15,819 bases of DNA from Cellvibrionaceae bacterium (GTDB lineage Bacteria > Pseudomonadota > Gammaproteobacteria > Pseudomonadales > Cellvibrionaceae): NCBI GenBank assembly GCA_021151525.1, contig JAGKXD010000090.1:1-15819 (forward strand), written 5' to 3'. Numbering within the stretch: the first letter of the stretch is position 1; each line of letters starts with the position of its first letter. Shown here piece by piece: positions 1-6,604 of the stretch. The notes under the pieces are model-generated. The model was given only the letters and a program-made list of their open reading frames with translations. It searched no databases and had not been told where the DNA came from. The translations under genes were made by a program, and so were the position numbers.

Positions 1-804
1 TCGGTACGTTTGGGAACCAATTTGAAAGTTGCCTATTTCGACCAGCTGCGCGATCAATTGGACTTGGATAGAAGTGCGGTAGATAACGTTTCTGAGGGGC
101 GCGACTTTATTGAAATTGATGGCAAAGCCAAACATATCTTTTCTTACCTCAGTGATTTTCTGTTTAGTGGCGAGCGAGCGCGTACTCCGCTGCGCGCGCT
201 ATCGGGTGGTGAACGCAATCGGGTGCTTTTGGCGAAATTGTTTAGTAAATCAGCCAACTTATTAGTGCTTGATGAACCTACCAATGATCTTGATGTTGAA
301 ACATTGGAGTTGTTGGAAGAAATTCTCACTGATTACGCTGGAACCGTGTTGTTGGTCAGCCATGATCGTGCGTTTTTGAATAATATTGTCAGCAGTGTTA
401 TCGCCTTTGAAGGGCGTGGGAATGTGCTGGAATATATCGGCGGATATGATGATTGGATTCGTCAGGGAGGGAAATGGACCGAAGCTGATTTGCCAGAAGA
501 ACCTGTGCAAGCCAGTGCTTCTGTTGTTACTCACGTACAGAAGTCTAATGCTCAGATAGTTGCGCCGCGCACTAAAAAGCTTAGTTACAAATTGCAAAAG
601 GAATTTGATGATTTGCCGAAAAAAATTGAATCGTTGGAACAGCAATTGGATGCAATAAAAGCCGTAGTAGGCGCTGCAGATTTTTATTCGCAATCACCGA
701 AAACAGTCGAAGAAAAATTACAAGCATTAGCGCAGGTTGAAATGGAATTAGAAGTTTGTTTTGAGCGCTGGGCTGAACTAGAAGATTTGCAACAGGGCGA
801 ATAG
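1..804 (+). CDS. uup: ABC-F family ATPase Uup, C-terminal part (5' end outside window)
   Basis: This is the second half of a soluble, duplicated-ABC ATPase of the ABC-F family. The reading frame is open from base 1, so the first ATPase domain lies off the window; the TTG at 10 is an internal codon, not a start. Counting from base 1, the second ABC domain shows the signature LSGGERNR (about residues 67-74), the Walker B run LLVLDEPTNDLD (about 87-98) and the switch histidine in VSHDR. The last 70 or so residues (SYKLQKEFDDLPKKIESLEQ onward) form the charged coiled coil characteristic of Uup, which is reported to bind DNA. There is no transmembrane segment, as expected for ABC-F. In E. coli, loss of Uup raises precise transposon excision, and the family also acts on ribosomes. 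The stop codon lies one base from the stop of the convergent usp gene. Confidence 0.95.
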   Translation, partial: SVRLGTNLKVAYFDQLRDQLDLDRSAVDNVSEGRDFIEIDGKAKHIFSYLSDFLFSGERARTPLRALSGGERNRVLLAKLFSKSANLLVLDEPTNDLDVETLELLEEILTDYAGTVLLVSHDRAFLNNIVSSVIAFEGRGNVLEYIGGYDDWIRQGGKWTEADLPEEPVQASASVVTHVQKSNAQIVAPRTKKLSYKLQKEFDDLPKKIESLEQQLDAIKAVVGAADFYSQSPKTVEEKLQALAQVEMELEVCFERWAELEDLQQGE

Positions 805-805
805 A

Positions 806-1267
806 TTAACCCGGTTGTGTTTGTGGTGGCACGTAAACAGCAAGAACATCGCAGGTTGCACCGTGCAAAACGCTATTGGGGGTTGAACCCAAAAGCAACG
901 CGAAGCCTTTGCGGCCATGACTCCCCACAATAATTAAATCCACCTCTTGTTGCTCGGCCAAATAGTGAAGTTCGCTTGCGGGTTGGCCGACTAACACATG
1001 CTCTTGTACGATTGGGTAATCGATGTTTTTAAGCAGCTCTTGCAGTTCATGTTCGGCGCGCTGAACTTGTTGTGTTTGTACCTCGGAGATGTCTAGCGGC
1101 ATATCGCCACCGTAAGCGAATGTGATGGGTTCTAGTACGTGGGCAACACTTAATTTTGCATCACAACTGCGCGCAATTTGAACTGCTTTGGCAAGCACTT
1201 GAGGTGTTTCATCGGTAAGGTCGAGACCCACTAAAATATGATGATACAAGCAGCTAGATTGAGTCAT
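806..1267 (-). CDS. Universal stress protein (UspA family)
   Basis: A 153-residue single-domain Usp, the usual length. It begins with the beta-strand HHILVGLDLTDET typical of UspA proteins. Near the C terminus it has the nucleotide-loop-like run GSHGRKGFALLLGST, followed by NSVLHGATCDVLAVYV, the last strand of the fold. The classical ATP-binding Usp motif is G-x2-G-x9-G-(S/T). Here the second gap is 8 residues, so ATP binding cannot be assumed. Usp proteins accumulate in stationary phase and stress, usually as cytoplasmic dimers; the exact role is not predictable. The ATG at 1267 is preceded by AGGAG (plus-strand 1273-1277) with a 5-base gap, which fixes the start. A palindrome-containing candidate promoter lies upstream. 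The gene is divergent from the 165-aa gene and convergent with uup. Confidence 0.93.
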   Translation of the reverse strand: MTQSSCLYHHILVGLDLTDETPQVLAKAVQIARSCDAKLSVAHVLEPITFAYGGDMPLDISEVQTQQVQRAEHELQELLKNIDYPIVQEHVLVGQPASELHYLAEQQEVDLIIVGSHGRKGFALLLGSTPNSVLHGATCDVLAVYVPPQTQPG

Positions 1268-1308
1268 GTAAACTCCTGAAGCAAGTTGGGTTTGTTAGCT
1301 TAAGCCTA

Positions 1309-1336
1309 GTAGTAGAGCGCCAAAGGCGCTAGTCAA
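1309..1336 (-). promoter_or_regulatory. Candidate usp promoter with palindromic spacer
   Basis: Reading the minus strand, TTGACT (plus 1331-1336) lies 16 bases from TACTAC (plus 1309-1314). The spacer is almost wholly a perfect palindrome, AGCGCC-AAA-GGCGCT (1316-1330). The -35 is good and the -10 is weak. The palindrome is not followed by a T run on either strand, so it is unlikely to be a terminator; it could be an operator. This is inference. Confidence 0.35.
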
Positions 1337-1360
1337 TTTGCGTAATAGAAGAAGGTTTAG

Positions 1361-1858
1361 ATGAGTATCGGATTGATTGTTATTTTAATTGTTACTTTTG
1401 CGTTGGTGGTGGGGCCGATAAGTATGATGCGCCCCAGCGCAGCCCAAAAAGCTAAAGAGAATTTGCGACTCTTAGCTCGTGCTAAAGGCGTTCATTATTC
1501 AATGCGTAAAATTCCTCGCCAGGCAGATGAACTAGCAGAACCAGCTGCGCTCCCCGTTTACTTTCTATCGCCAGCGAAGAACCAAACAGCAGCGGGTTGG
1601 ATGCTTGTGCGAACAAATTATAAGCACGACCTTCATTTTTTAGGTGAATGGGCGTGGCAAAACACTGCGCGCCCATCAAATGACGAGCTTGAGCGATTAA
1701 AGCAAAGCTTACCAAGCTTACCTGATTCGATTCGAGCCTTGAGTTCAGGTAGTGAGGGTGTGTGTATTTTTTGGAGTGAAAGGGGCGGCGAACCTGTTTT
1801 ACAACAAATCATTGGGGTATTAGAAAGCTTGAAGCATGCCGCGGAGTTAAATGCCTAA
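1361..1858 (+). CDS. Hypothetical single-span membrane protein, 165 aa
   Basis: I do not recognise the family. Residues 1-22 (MSIGLIVILIVTFALVVGPI and following) form one hydrophobic segment with no cleavage site. It is followed by a basic stretch (RPSAAQKAKENLRLLARAKG), so the rest probably faces the cytoplasm. The remaining 140 residues look like a small mixed alpha/beta domain with several conserved-looking Trp residues (GWMLVRTNY, FLGEWAWQNT, IFWSERGGEP). The ATG at 1361 has AAGG at 1352-1355 with a 5-base gap. Such proteins are easily mislabelled YajC-like because of the N-terminal anchor; I see no YajC-specific features. Its stop is 4 bases from the stop of the convergent 234-aa gene, which is also an anchored protein. 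The anchors and position near uup/usp/topA suggest a conserved lineage-specific gene. Confidence 0.8.
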   Translation: MSIGLIVILIVTFALVVGPISMMRPSAAQKAKENLRLLARAKGVHYSMRKIPRQADELAEPAALPVYFLSPAKNQTAAGWMLVRTNYKHDLHFLGEWAWQNTARPSNDELERLKQSLPSLPDSIRALSSGSEGVCIFWSERGGEPVLQQIIGVLESLKHAAELNA

Positions 1859-1862
1859 GTGT

Positions 1863-2567
1863 TTAATCTGCAAGAGGGCGCTCGGGCAAGAGGTCGCGAC
1901 TCAATGCCTTGCGTGATCCTTCAATTACCTCACTGAGCTCTTTAATCATACGCACTCGGCGAGGATCTTGATGCATAGACTCCATCAACAAGCTCTGCGC
2001 TTTTTGATAATAGCCTTGCGCAGAAAAGCGGTCTTCGAGTGCTGAAAATTTATACCCCTGCGCAATAAACGAAGCGACACTCACCATAAGGTACGCCCAC
2101 GAAAGCTCGTGGGTGAATGCTTCTAATTCGGCGTCGTTGATTTTCCCTATTGCACAAATGTGTCTCAAAATCTTAACCGCTTCATTCAGTTGAACCTGAG
2201 TTTGGGCGATTTGGGCATCACTATCTTTCTGGTAGGTGGCTCTGGCATAGGCTTTAGCAGTGGCTAGATCCTCTGAGCGCAGAAGTGCATGGCGGATACT
2301 ACTTTCGATATGACTTCTTGAGCCGGTTTCTAGCTCCATAATCTGCTGAAGTAAACCAACGGTTTCATCGTTAATGTATTTGACGATAAGGTGATTGGGA
2401 ATGGTTTGCTCAAGGCAATTGACCACATCGATGATTGCATCAACCTGAATCTTGAGCTTGCGCTGCTTCATTCTGCGAATGTGTTCTTTTTCTTGTTTGC
2501 GATTTATGGTACTGACCACAAATAGAGCAACCAAAGCAAGCGCTACCAAAACGATTAAAACCACCAT
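1863..2567 (-). CDS. Hypothetical membrane-anchored helical protein, 234 aa
   Basis: Family not recognised. Residues 2-20 are a hydrophobic anchor (MVVLIVLVALALVALFVVS). They are followed by a strongly basic stretch (NRKQEKEHIRRMKQRKLK), so the bulk is predicted to be cytoplasmic. The body is almost entirely helical, with a leucine/glutamate-rich middle, a segment containing TYQKDSDAQIAQTQVQLNEA and a more aromatic part near 155-185 (ELSWAYLMVSVASFIAQGY). There are no cysteine clusters, Walker motifs or known catalytic signatures. The end (PERPLAD) is polar. The start ATG at 2567 has a weak AGG six bases upstream; a better site is not visible. A terminator-like hairpin lies 38 bases upstream of the start on the same strand, so expression may depend on read-through. 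Likely a coding gene from its length and composition. Confidence 0.8.
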   Translation of the reverse strand: MVVLIVLVALALVALFVVSTINRKQEKEHIRRMKQRKLKIQVDAIIDVVNCLEQTIPNHLIVKYINDETVGLLQQIMELETGSRSHIESSIRHALLRSEDLATAKAYARATYQKDSDAQIAQTQVQLNEAVKILRHICAIGKINDAELEAFTHELSWAYLMVSVASFIAQGYKFSALEDRFSAQGYYQKAQSLLMESMHQDPRRVRMIKELSEVIEGSRKALSRDLLPERPLAD

Positions 2568-2604
2568 GAACCTGAATACCTAACCAGAAATTGAACCCGT
2601 GCAG

Positions 2605-2626
2605 AAAAAAATGTGGTTTTACCACA
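2605..2626 (-). terminator. Attenuator-like hairpin with T7 upstream of the 234-aa gene
   Basis: On the minus strand TGTGGT-AAA-ACCACA is a perfect 6-bp stem with a 3-base loop, followed at once by seven T (plus 2611-2605). That is the form of an intrinsic terminator. It points toward the start codon at 2567 and lies upstream of it, so it would cut transcripts in the leader. It could be an attenuator or a shield against antisense transcription from the topA region. Confidence 0.5.
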
Positions 2627-2645
2627 AGAATTTATTAGGAAATTT

Positions 2646-2664
2646 AGCTGGCTTGCGCCTAGCT
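2646..2664 (-). other. Leader stem-loop with GCAA tetraloop
   Basis: On the minus strand AGCT-A-GGC-GCAA-GCC-AGCT folds into a 7-bp stem with one bulged A and a GNRA-type tetraloop. It lies between a candidate promoter (2691-2718) and the terminator-like hairpin (2605-2626). It may be part of a structured leader for the 234-aa gene. Function is inference. Confidence 0.35.
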
Positions 2665-2690
2665 TTCATTGATGAAACTAACTCAATGAT

Positions 2691-2718
2691 ATTTAAGGAT
2701 AAATATAGCAAGTATCAA
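2691..2718 (-). promoter_or_regulatory. Candidate promoter for the 234-aa gene
   Basis: Minus strand TTGATA (plus 2713-2718), a 16-base spacer, then TTAAAT (plus 2691-2696). The -35 matches 5 of 6 and the -10 4 of 6 bases of the sigma-70 consensus. It would give a leader of roughly 115 bases containing both hairpins listed nearby. Confidence 0.35.
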
Positions 2719-2785
2719 GATTGTTTCTAAGACTATTTTTAGCCACTTAGGCGCATAATTCAATTTATCAGATATTAACAATTGC

Positions 2786-2814
2786 TTGACCCCCGCAGTT
2801 TCAAGTCTTATATA
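2786..2814 (+). promoter_or_regulatory. Candidate sigma-70 promoter for topA
   Basis: TTGACC at 2786-2791 and TATATA at 2809-2814 are separated by exactly 17 bases, giving a predicted start near 2821 and a leader of about 150 bases. The hupB promoter candidate in this window has the same TTGACC element and spacing. No other pair in the spacer is as good on this strand. Confidence 0.5.
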
Positions 2815-2837
2815 TGCGCACCTTTGCAGCAAAGTGA

Positions 2838-2906
2838 CTATCCTGTAACTATCTTGATACATCAGTTTAATTATCCTGATACTCCATTTTGCTACTATCC
2901 TCGGTC
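2838..2906 (+). repeat. Four imperfect 12-bp TATC-type repeats in the topA leader
   Basis: CTATCCTGTAAC (2838), CTATCTTGATAC (2849), TTATCCTGATAC (2871) and CTATCCTCGGTC (2895) share the core YTATCYT. The two central copies contain the interrupted palindrome TATC-N2-GATA. Start-to-start distances are 11, 22 and 24 bases, close to whole helical turns. An inverted copy of the core (GTATCAAGAT) sits at 2712-2721. They could be protein-binding sites; no known regulator is identified. Confidence 0.4.
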
Positions 2907-2969
2907 ATTAATGCCGCCAGAATTCAGCTATTTCATCGATCCACCTATTAATGGAAAGACAGTTTAAAC

Positions 2970-5594
2970 ATGGGCAAATCCTTAGTTATCGTAGAATCGC
3001 CAGCCAAAGCCAAGACGATCAACAAGTATCTGGGTGCAGATTTTATTGTGAAGTCCAGTATTGGCCATATCCGCGATTTACCCACCAGCGGCGGTGCCAA
3101 GCCAGTTGATGCCAAAGAGCGCGCCAAACAAGCAGCCGCCACCCGCAAGATGTCTGCGGACGAAAAGGCCGTTTATCAAGCCCAAAAAAGTAAAAGCCAG
3201 CTAATCAACCGCATGGGGATTGACCCTGAGAACGGTTGGGAGGCGCATTACGAGATTCTTCCTGGCAAAGAAAAGGTCGTGGATGAGCTGAAAAAGCTCG
3301 CCGAAAAAGCCGACACCATCTATCTCGCAACCGACTTGGATAGAGAAGGGGAAGCCATTGCATGGCACCTGCGCGAAGCGATTGGCGGCGATCACGACCG
3401 TTACCGTCGTGTGGTGTTTAACGAAATTACCAAAACCGCTATCCAAAATGCCTTCCAAAGCCCAGGGCGCCTCGATCAAAACCGCGTAGATGCCCAGCAA
3501 GCGCGTCGTTTCCTCGACCGCGTTGTGGGTTACATGGTTTCTCCGTTGTTATGGGAAAAAGTAGCCCGTGGCCTATCAGCAGGCCGCGTGCAGTCAGTGG
3601 CTGTGCGCTTGGTGGTTGAACGCGAGCAAGAAATTCGCGCCTTTATCCCCGAAGAATATTGGACTGTGGTTGCTGATTTGGAGGCAAGCAAATCCGAGCA
3701 AGTCGCGTTTGAGGTTAAAAAGCAAGGCGAAGAGGCTTTCAAACCGCTCAACGAAACTCAGGCTATGGCGGCGGTGAAATCCCTGCAGCAATCAACTTAC
3801 AAAGTTGCTAGCCGTGAAGATAAACCAACGCAATCCAAGCCTTCCGCCCCTTTTATTACGTCAACTTTGCAGCAGGCCGCCAGCACTCGCTTGGGCTTTG
3901 GTGTAAAGAAAACCATGATGATGGCGCAGCGCTTGTACGAAGCGGGCTACATCACCTATATGCGTACCGACTCAACCAACTTGAGTAAGGATGCGGTTGA
4001 AGCCTGCCGCGATTACATCCTAGAGTCTTTTGGCAAAAAATATCTGCCAGAAAGCCCTGTGCTTTATTCCAGCAAAGAGGGCGCGCAAGAAGCGCATGAG
4101 GCGATTCGTCCGTCCAGCGTTGCAGTGCAACCTAACCAATTGAGCGGTATGGAGCGCGATGCTGAGCGCTTGTACACCCTGATTTGGCAGCAGTTCGTCG
4201 CCTGCCAAATGAGCCCGGCGGAATACACCAGTACCAGCGTTGTGGTTAATGCGGGTGACTTTGAGCTGCGTACTCGCGGCCGTGTGGTGCGTTTTGACGG
4301 TTTTACCAAAGTGCTGCCACAAACTGCCAAGAAAGATGAGGACGTTGTGCTGCCCGATATGAAAGTTGGCCAAGTCCTGCCGCTCGTCAAGCTTAATCCC
4401 AATCAACATTTCACCAAGCCAACAGCGCGTTACACTGAGGCGAGTTTGGTAAAAGAACTGGAAAAGCGGGCGATTGGTCGCCCGTCTACCTACGCTGCGA
4501 TTATTTCTACTATCCAAGAGCGCGGCTATGTGCGTGTTGAAAACCGTCGTTTCTACGCTGAAAAGATGGGCGATATTGTTACTGAACGTTTGGTTGAGAG
4601 CTTCGATGATCTGATGGATTACAGCTTCACCGCCAATATGGAAGACTCGCTCGACGGCATCGCGCAGGGCGACAAAAAATGGCGCAAAGTGCTCGATGAT
4701 TTTTATGCGGGTTTCACCAAGAAACTGCAATTAGCGTCCAGCTCCACCAAAGGTATGCGTGCCAATGACCCGACGGATACGGATATTCCCTGCAGTGTGT
4801 GCGGTCGTCACATGCAAATTCGTACCGGTGGTACGGGGGTGTTTCTAGGTTGCTCTGGCTATGCCTTGCCACCAAAAGAGCGCTGCAAAAACACTATGAA
4901 TCTAGTGTCGGGTCACGAAGCTGTGGATGCGGATGCAGATGAGGAAGCCGAATCCAAACAGTTACGCAACAAACATCGCTGCAAAATTTGTAATTCGGCG
5001 ATGGATTCCTATTTGCTGGATGAGTCGCGCAAAATTCACATCTGCGGTAACAACCCTGATTGTGCTGGCTACGAAGTGGAGCAGGGCAGTTACAAGTTGA
5101 AAGGCTACGAAGGCCCAACACTTGAATGCGATAAGTGCGGCAGCGAAATGCAGCTTAAAACTGGTCGTTTTGGTAAGTATTTTGGTTGCACCAACAGCGA
5201 ATGTAAAAATACTCGTAAGCTGTTGAAGAGCGGTGAGGCTGCGCCACCAAAAGTTGACCCAATTGTGATGGCCGATTTGCGCTGCGAGAAGGTGGACGAC
5301 CATTACGTGTTGCGCGATGGCGCCGCTGGTCTGTTCCTCGCGGCTAGTCAGTTCCCCAAAAACCGCGAAACGCGCGCGCCTTTGGTGGCTGAGCTTTTAC
5401 CCTATAAAAAGCAAATCGATCCCAAGTATCACTTCCTCTTGACTGCACCTGTGGCGGATCCTGATGGAAATAAGTCAATCATCCGCTTTAGTCGAAAAAC
5501 TAAAGAGCAGTACGTTCAAACTGAAGTGGATGGCAAGGCGACCGGCTGGAAGGCGTTTTACGAGGGGGGTAAGTGGAAGGTTTCTTCCAGGTAA
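2970..5594 (+). CDS. topA: DNA topoisomerase I (type IA, omega protein)
   Basis: It relaxes negative supercoils by transient cleavage of one strand through a 5'-phosphotyrosine. The 874-residue product matches the E. coli enzyme (865 aa) almost end to end. The Toprim domain opens with VIVESPAKAKTINKYLG (Glu9) and carries the metal-binding run DLDREGE (Asp122, Asp124, Glu126). The catalytic tyrosine is Tyr330 in YITYMRTDSTN, equivalent to E. coli Tyr319 because of an 11-residue longer N-terminal insertion (about residues 43-77). Three four-cysteine zinc ribbons follow (about 608-639, 671-698, 720-745), then the C-terminal DNA-binding domain with DGKATGWKAFYEGGKW. All key residues are present. 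The ATG at 2970 is preceded by GGAAAG with a rather long 11-base gap; the conserved MGKSLVIVES start supports it. Cytoplasmic and chromosome-associated. Likely transcribed alone from the promoter near 2786. Confidence 0.99.
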   Translation: MGKSLVIVESPAKAKTINKYLGADFIVKSSIGHIRDLPTSGGAKPVDAKERAKQAAATRKMSADEKAVYQAQKSKSQLINRMGIDPENGWEAHYEILPGKEKVVDELKKLAEKADTIYLATDLDREGEAIAWHLREAIGGDHDRYRRVVFNEITKTAIQNAFQSPGRLDQNRVDAQQARRFLDRVVGYMVSPLLWEKVARGLSAGRVQSVAVRLVVEREQEIRAFIPEEYWTVVADLEASKSEQVAFEVKKQGEEAFKPLNETQAMAAVKSLQQSTYKVASREDKPTQSKPSAPFITSTLQQAASTRLGFGVKKTMMMAQRLYEAGYITYMRTDSTNLSKDAVEACRDYILESFGKKYLPESPVLYSSKEGAQEAHEAIRPSSVAVQPNQLSGMERDAERLYTLIWQQFVACQMSPAEYTSTSVVVNAGDFELRTRGRVVRFDGFTKVLPQTAKKDEDVVLPDMKVGQVLPLVKLNPNQHFTKPTARYTEASLVKELEKRAIGRPSTYAAIISTIQERGYVRVENRRFYAEKMGDIVTERLVESFDDLMDYSFTANMEDSLDGIAQGDKKWRKVLDDFYAGFTKKLQLASSSTKGMRANDPTDTDIPCSVCGRHMQIRTGGTGVFLGCSGYALPPKERCKNTMNLVSGHEAVDADADEEAESKQLRNKHRCKICNSAMDSYLLDESRKIHICGNNPDCAGYEVEQGSYKLKGYEGPTLECDKCGSEMQLKTGRFGKYFGCTNSECKNTRKLLKSGEAAPPKVDPIVMADLRCEKVDDHYVLRDGAAGLFLAASQFPKNRETRAPLVAELLPYKKQIDPKYHFLLTAPVADPDGNKSIIRFSRKTKEQYVQTEVDGKATGWKAFYEGGKWKVSSR

Positions 5595-5617
5595 CTGAAG
5601 ATATAAATATTTATCCC

Positions 5618-5696
5618 TCGTCATCTTCGAGCAGCGGGGATCCAGCTTTTGAAGTAGTCTGTTAACAGCTGGATCCCCGCTGCGCGAGGATGACGA
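5618..5696. repeat. Long imperfect palindrome (dispersed-repeat-like)
   Basis: Two 30-base arms, 5618-5647 and 5667-5696, are reverse complements at 28 of 30 positions and flank a 19-base loop. Each arm contains CAGCGGGGATCCAGCT or its complement. The outer ends read TCGTCATC and GATGACGA. No T run follows, so it is not a standard terminator, although it sits just after topA and as RNA would protect or end the transcript. Its form resembles the palindromic intergenic repeats scattered in many proteobacterial genomes. Only one copy is visible here, so dispersal is inference. Confidence 0.7.
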
Positions 5697-5746
5697 TTCC
5701 CTGCTAAATAAACTTCTCCACGCATCCCTTAAAACTCAGAATTTAA

Positions 5747-6247
5747 ATGGCCAATCTTTCCCTTACCCGTGTTAACCAAAAACTAATGCAGGCTAAATCG
5801 CTGCTGCAAACAGTTGATGAGGGTACTGTAACCCCCGTACACCTTAATGCAGTTTTGGAAGGGGCCGCATTCCATCTGATTTGCGCCTATCAGCACTACT
5901 TGCGTGAGATCGCAGAAACCTACGGTTTAAAAAATATCATCACGCTGCGCAGTGAGTTAGATCTTATCAACGCGTTTGAGGCGGCCAAAAAGTACCCCGC
6001 GGAAGCTCATGAGCTCAATGACCTGCGAAAGGACTCGAGCTTATGGTTGTCGCAGTTGCATAACTATTACGATTCCTTGTGGCGAGTCCCCGTCATTGCC
6101 GATATACAAGAGACTGCAAACCTTATCAGTTTGGTTGATGCAGATAAAACTCCCCTTGTGGAGGTCAATTTGGACGTGATTCAAGGTTGGCAAGGTGATT
6201 TCACGGCTTTGGTATTGCGTCAACGCGAGACCAGCGCTGAGTTTTGA
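5747..6247 (+). CDS. DUF6586 family protein
   Basis: A 166-residue soluble protein with the N-terminal RVNQKL(M/Y) pattern and the helical arrangement that I associate with the DUF6586 proteins found near topA in pseudomonads. Residues 8-25 and about 33-60 (AVLEGAAFHLICAYQHYLRE) form predicted amphipathic helices. A helix with NDLRKDSSLWLSQLHNYYDS and a polar tail follow. No catalytic motif, signal peptide or transmembrane span is seen, so the function is unknown. In Pseudomonas the family lies between lexA/sulA and topA; here lexA and sulA are absent from this side and tRNA-Leu follows instead. The ATG at 5747 lacks a clear Shine-Dalgarno sequence (the upstream bases are AATTTAA), so expression may be weak. 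The palindromic repeat lies 50 bases upstream. Confidence 0.8.
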   Translation: MANLSLTRVNQKLMQAKSLLQTVDEGTVTPVHLNAVLEGAAFHLICAYQHYLREIAETYGLKNIITLRSELDLINAFEAAKKYPAEAHELNDLRKDSSLWLSQLHNYYDSLWRVPVIADIQETANLISLVDADKTPLVEVNLDVIQGWQGDFTALVLRQRETSAEF

Positions 6248-6329
6248 TTATATTTTCTGCAGTCTTCGCCCCAGCTTTAGCTTTTTTCCTTCAAGTCATG
6301 CAAATTTTGGAAGCAATCGAGTTTGAAGG

Positions 6330-6358
6330 TTGATCCCTGTTAATGTCTATGGCACAAT
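6330..6358 (+). promoter_or_regulatory. Possible tRNA-Leu promoter
   Basis: TTGATC (6330-6335), 17 bases, CACAAT (6353-6358) is one candidate. A nearer pair is TTAGCA (6419-6424), 16 bases, TAAACT (6441-6446). Each half-site matches the consensus only partly and I cannot choose between the pairs. The rest of the 209-base spacer shows only a small GCAC-CCTTC-GTGC hairpin (6361-6373). Confidence 0.25.
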
Positions 6359-6456
6359 TCGCACCCTTCGTGCAAAGGCTCGGTTGATTATTTTAATATT
6401 CGTATAAAAATCAATCAGTTAGCAAGAAATAGAACTGCTTTAAACTTTAAAGCTCT

Positions 6457-6541
6457 GCGGACGTGGTGAAATTGGTAGACACACCAGGTTTAGGTTCTGG
6501 CGCCGTGAGGTGTGAGAGTTCGAGTCTCTCCGTCCGCACCA
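6457..6541 (+). tRNA. tRNA-Leu, anticodon UAG
   Basis: An 85-base class II tRNA including an encoded CCA. The acceptor arms GCGGACG (6457-6463) and CGTCCGC (6531-6537) pair fully, followed by discriminator A and CCA (6539-6541). The anticodon stem CCAGG/TCTGG (6484-6488/6496-6500) encloses the loop TTTAGGT with anticodon TAG at 6491-6493, so it reads CUA/CUG and other CUN leucine codons. A long variable arm and the T arm GAGAG-TTCGAGT-CTCTC are typical of tRNA-Leu. The sequence is close to E. coli leuW. Confidence 0.97.
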
Positions 6542-6551
6542 TACACTCTCT

Positions 6552-6573
6552 GAGCCGCCCTTGCGGCTCTTTT
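6552..6573 (+). terminator. Intrinsic terminator after tRNA-Leu
   Basis: GAGCCGC-CCTT-GCGGCTC forms a perfect 7-bp stem followed by TTTT (6570-6573). It begins 10 bases after the tRNA and ends 31 bases before the tig start codon. The short T run suggests partial termination. Confidence 0.75.
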
Positions 6574-6604
6574 AACATTGATACATCTTTCCTACGAGGC
6601 AGAT

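Larger units (their letters stand above)
2568..2969. other. 402-base regulatory spacer before topA
   Basis: No convincing gene lies here. A 61-codon open frame at 2782-2967 (+) starts with TTG, has no ribosome site and looks random. The spacer holds, on the minus strand, a candidate promoter and two hairpins before the 234-aa gene. On the plus strand it holds a sigma-70-type promoter (2786-2814) followed by TATC-type repeats (2838-2906) in the presumed topA leader. Confidence 0.6.

Noticed and set aside
2782..2967. 61-codon plus-strand open frame before topA
   Set aside because: TTG start without a ribosome site, no recognisable protein, and it overlaps the promoter and repeats of topA.
4020..4730. 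Long minus-strand open frames inside topA (also inside clpX, lon and ppiD)
   Set aside because: They are antisense shadows of well-conserved genes, lack ribosome sites and resemble no protein.
6349..6364. Sigma-54-like TGGCAC...GCAC upstream of tRNA-Leu
   Set aside because: The GG and GC pairs are separated by 8 bases instead of the required 10.
6578..6604. Longer trigger factor with nine extra N-terminal residues
   Set aside because: The extension has no Shine-Dalgarno sequence and covers the ribosome site of the conserved ATG at 6605.
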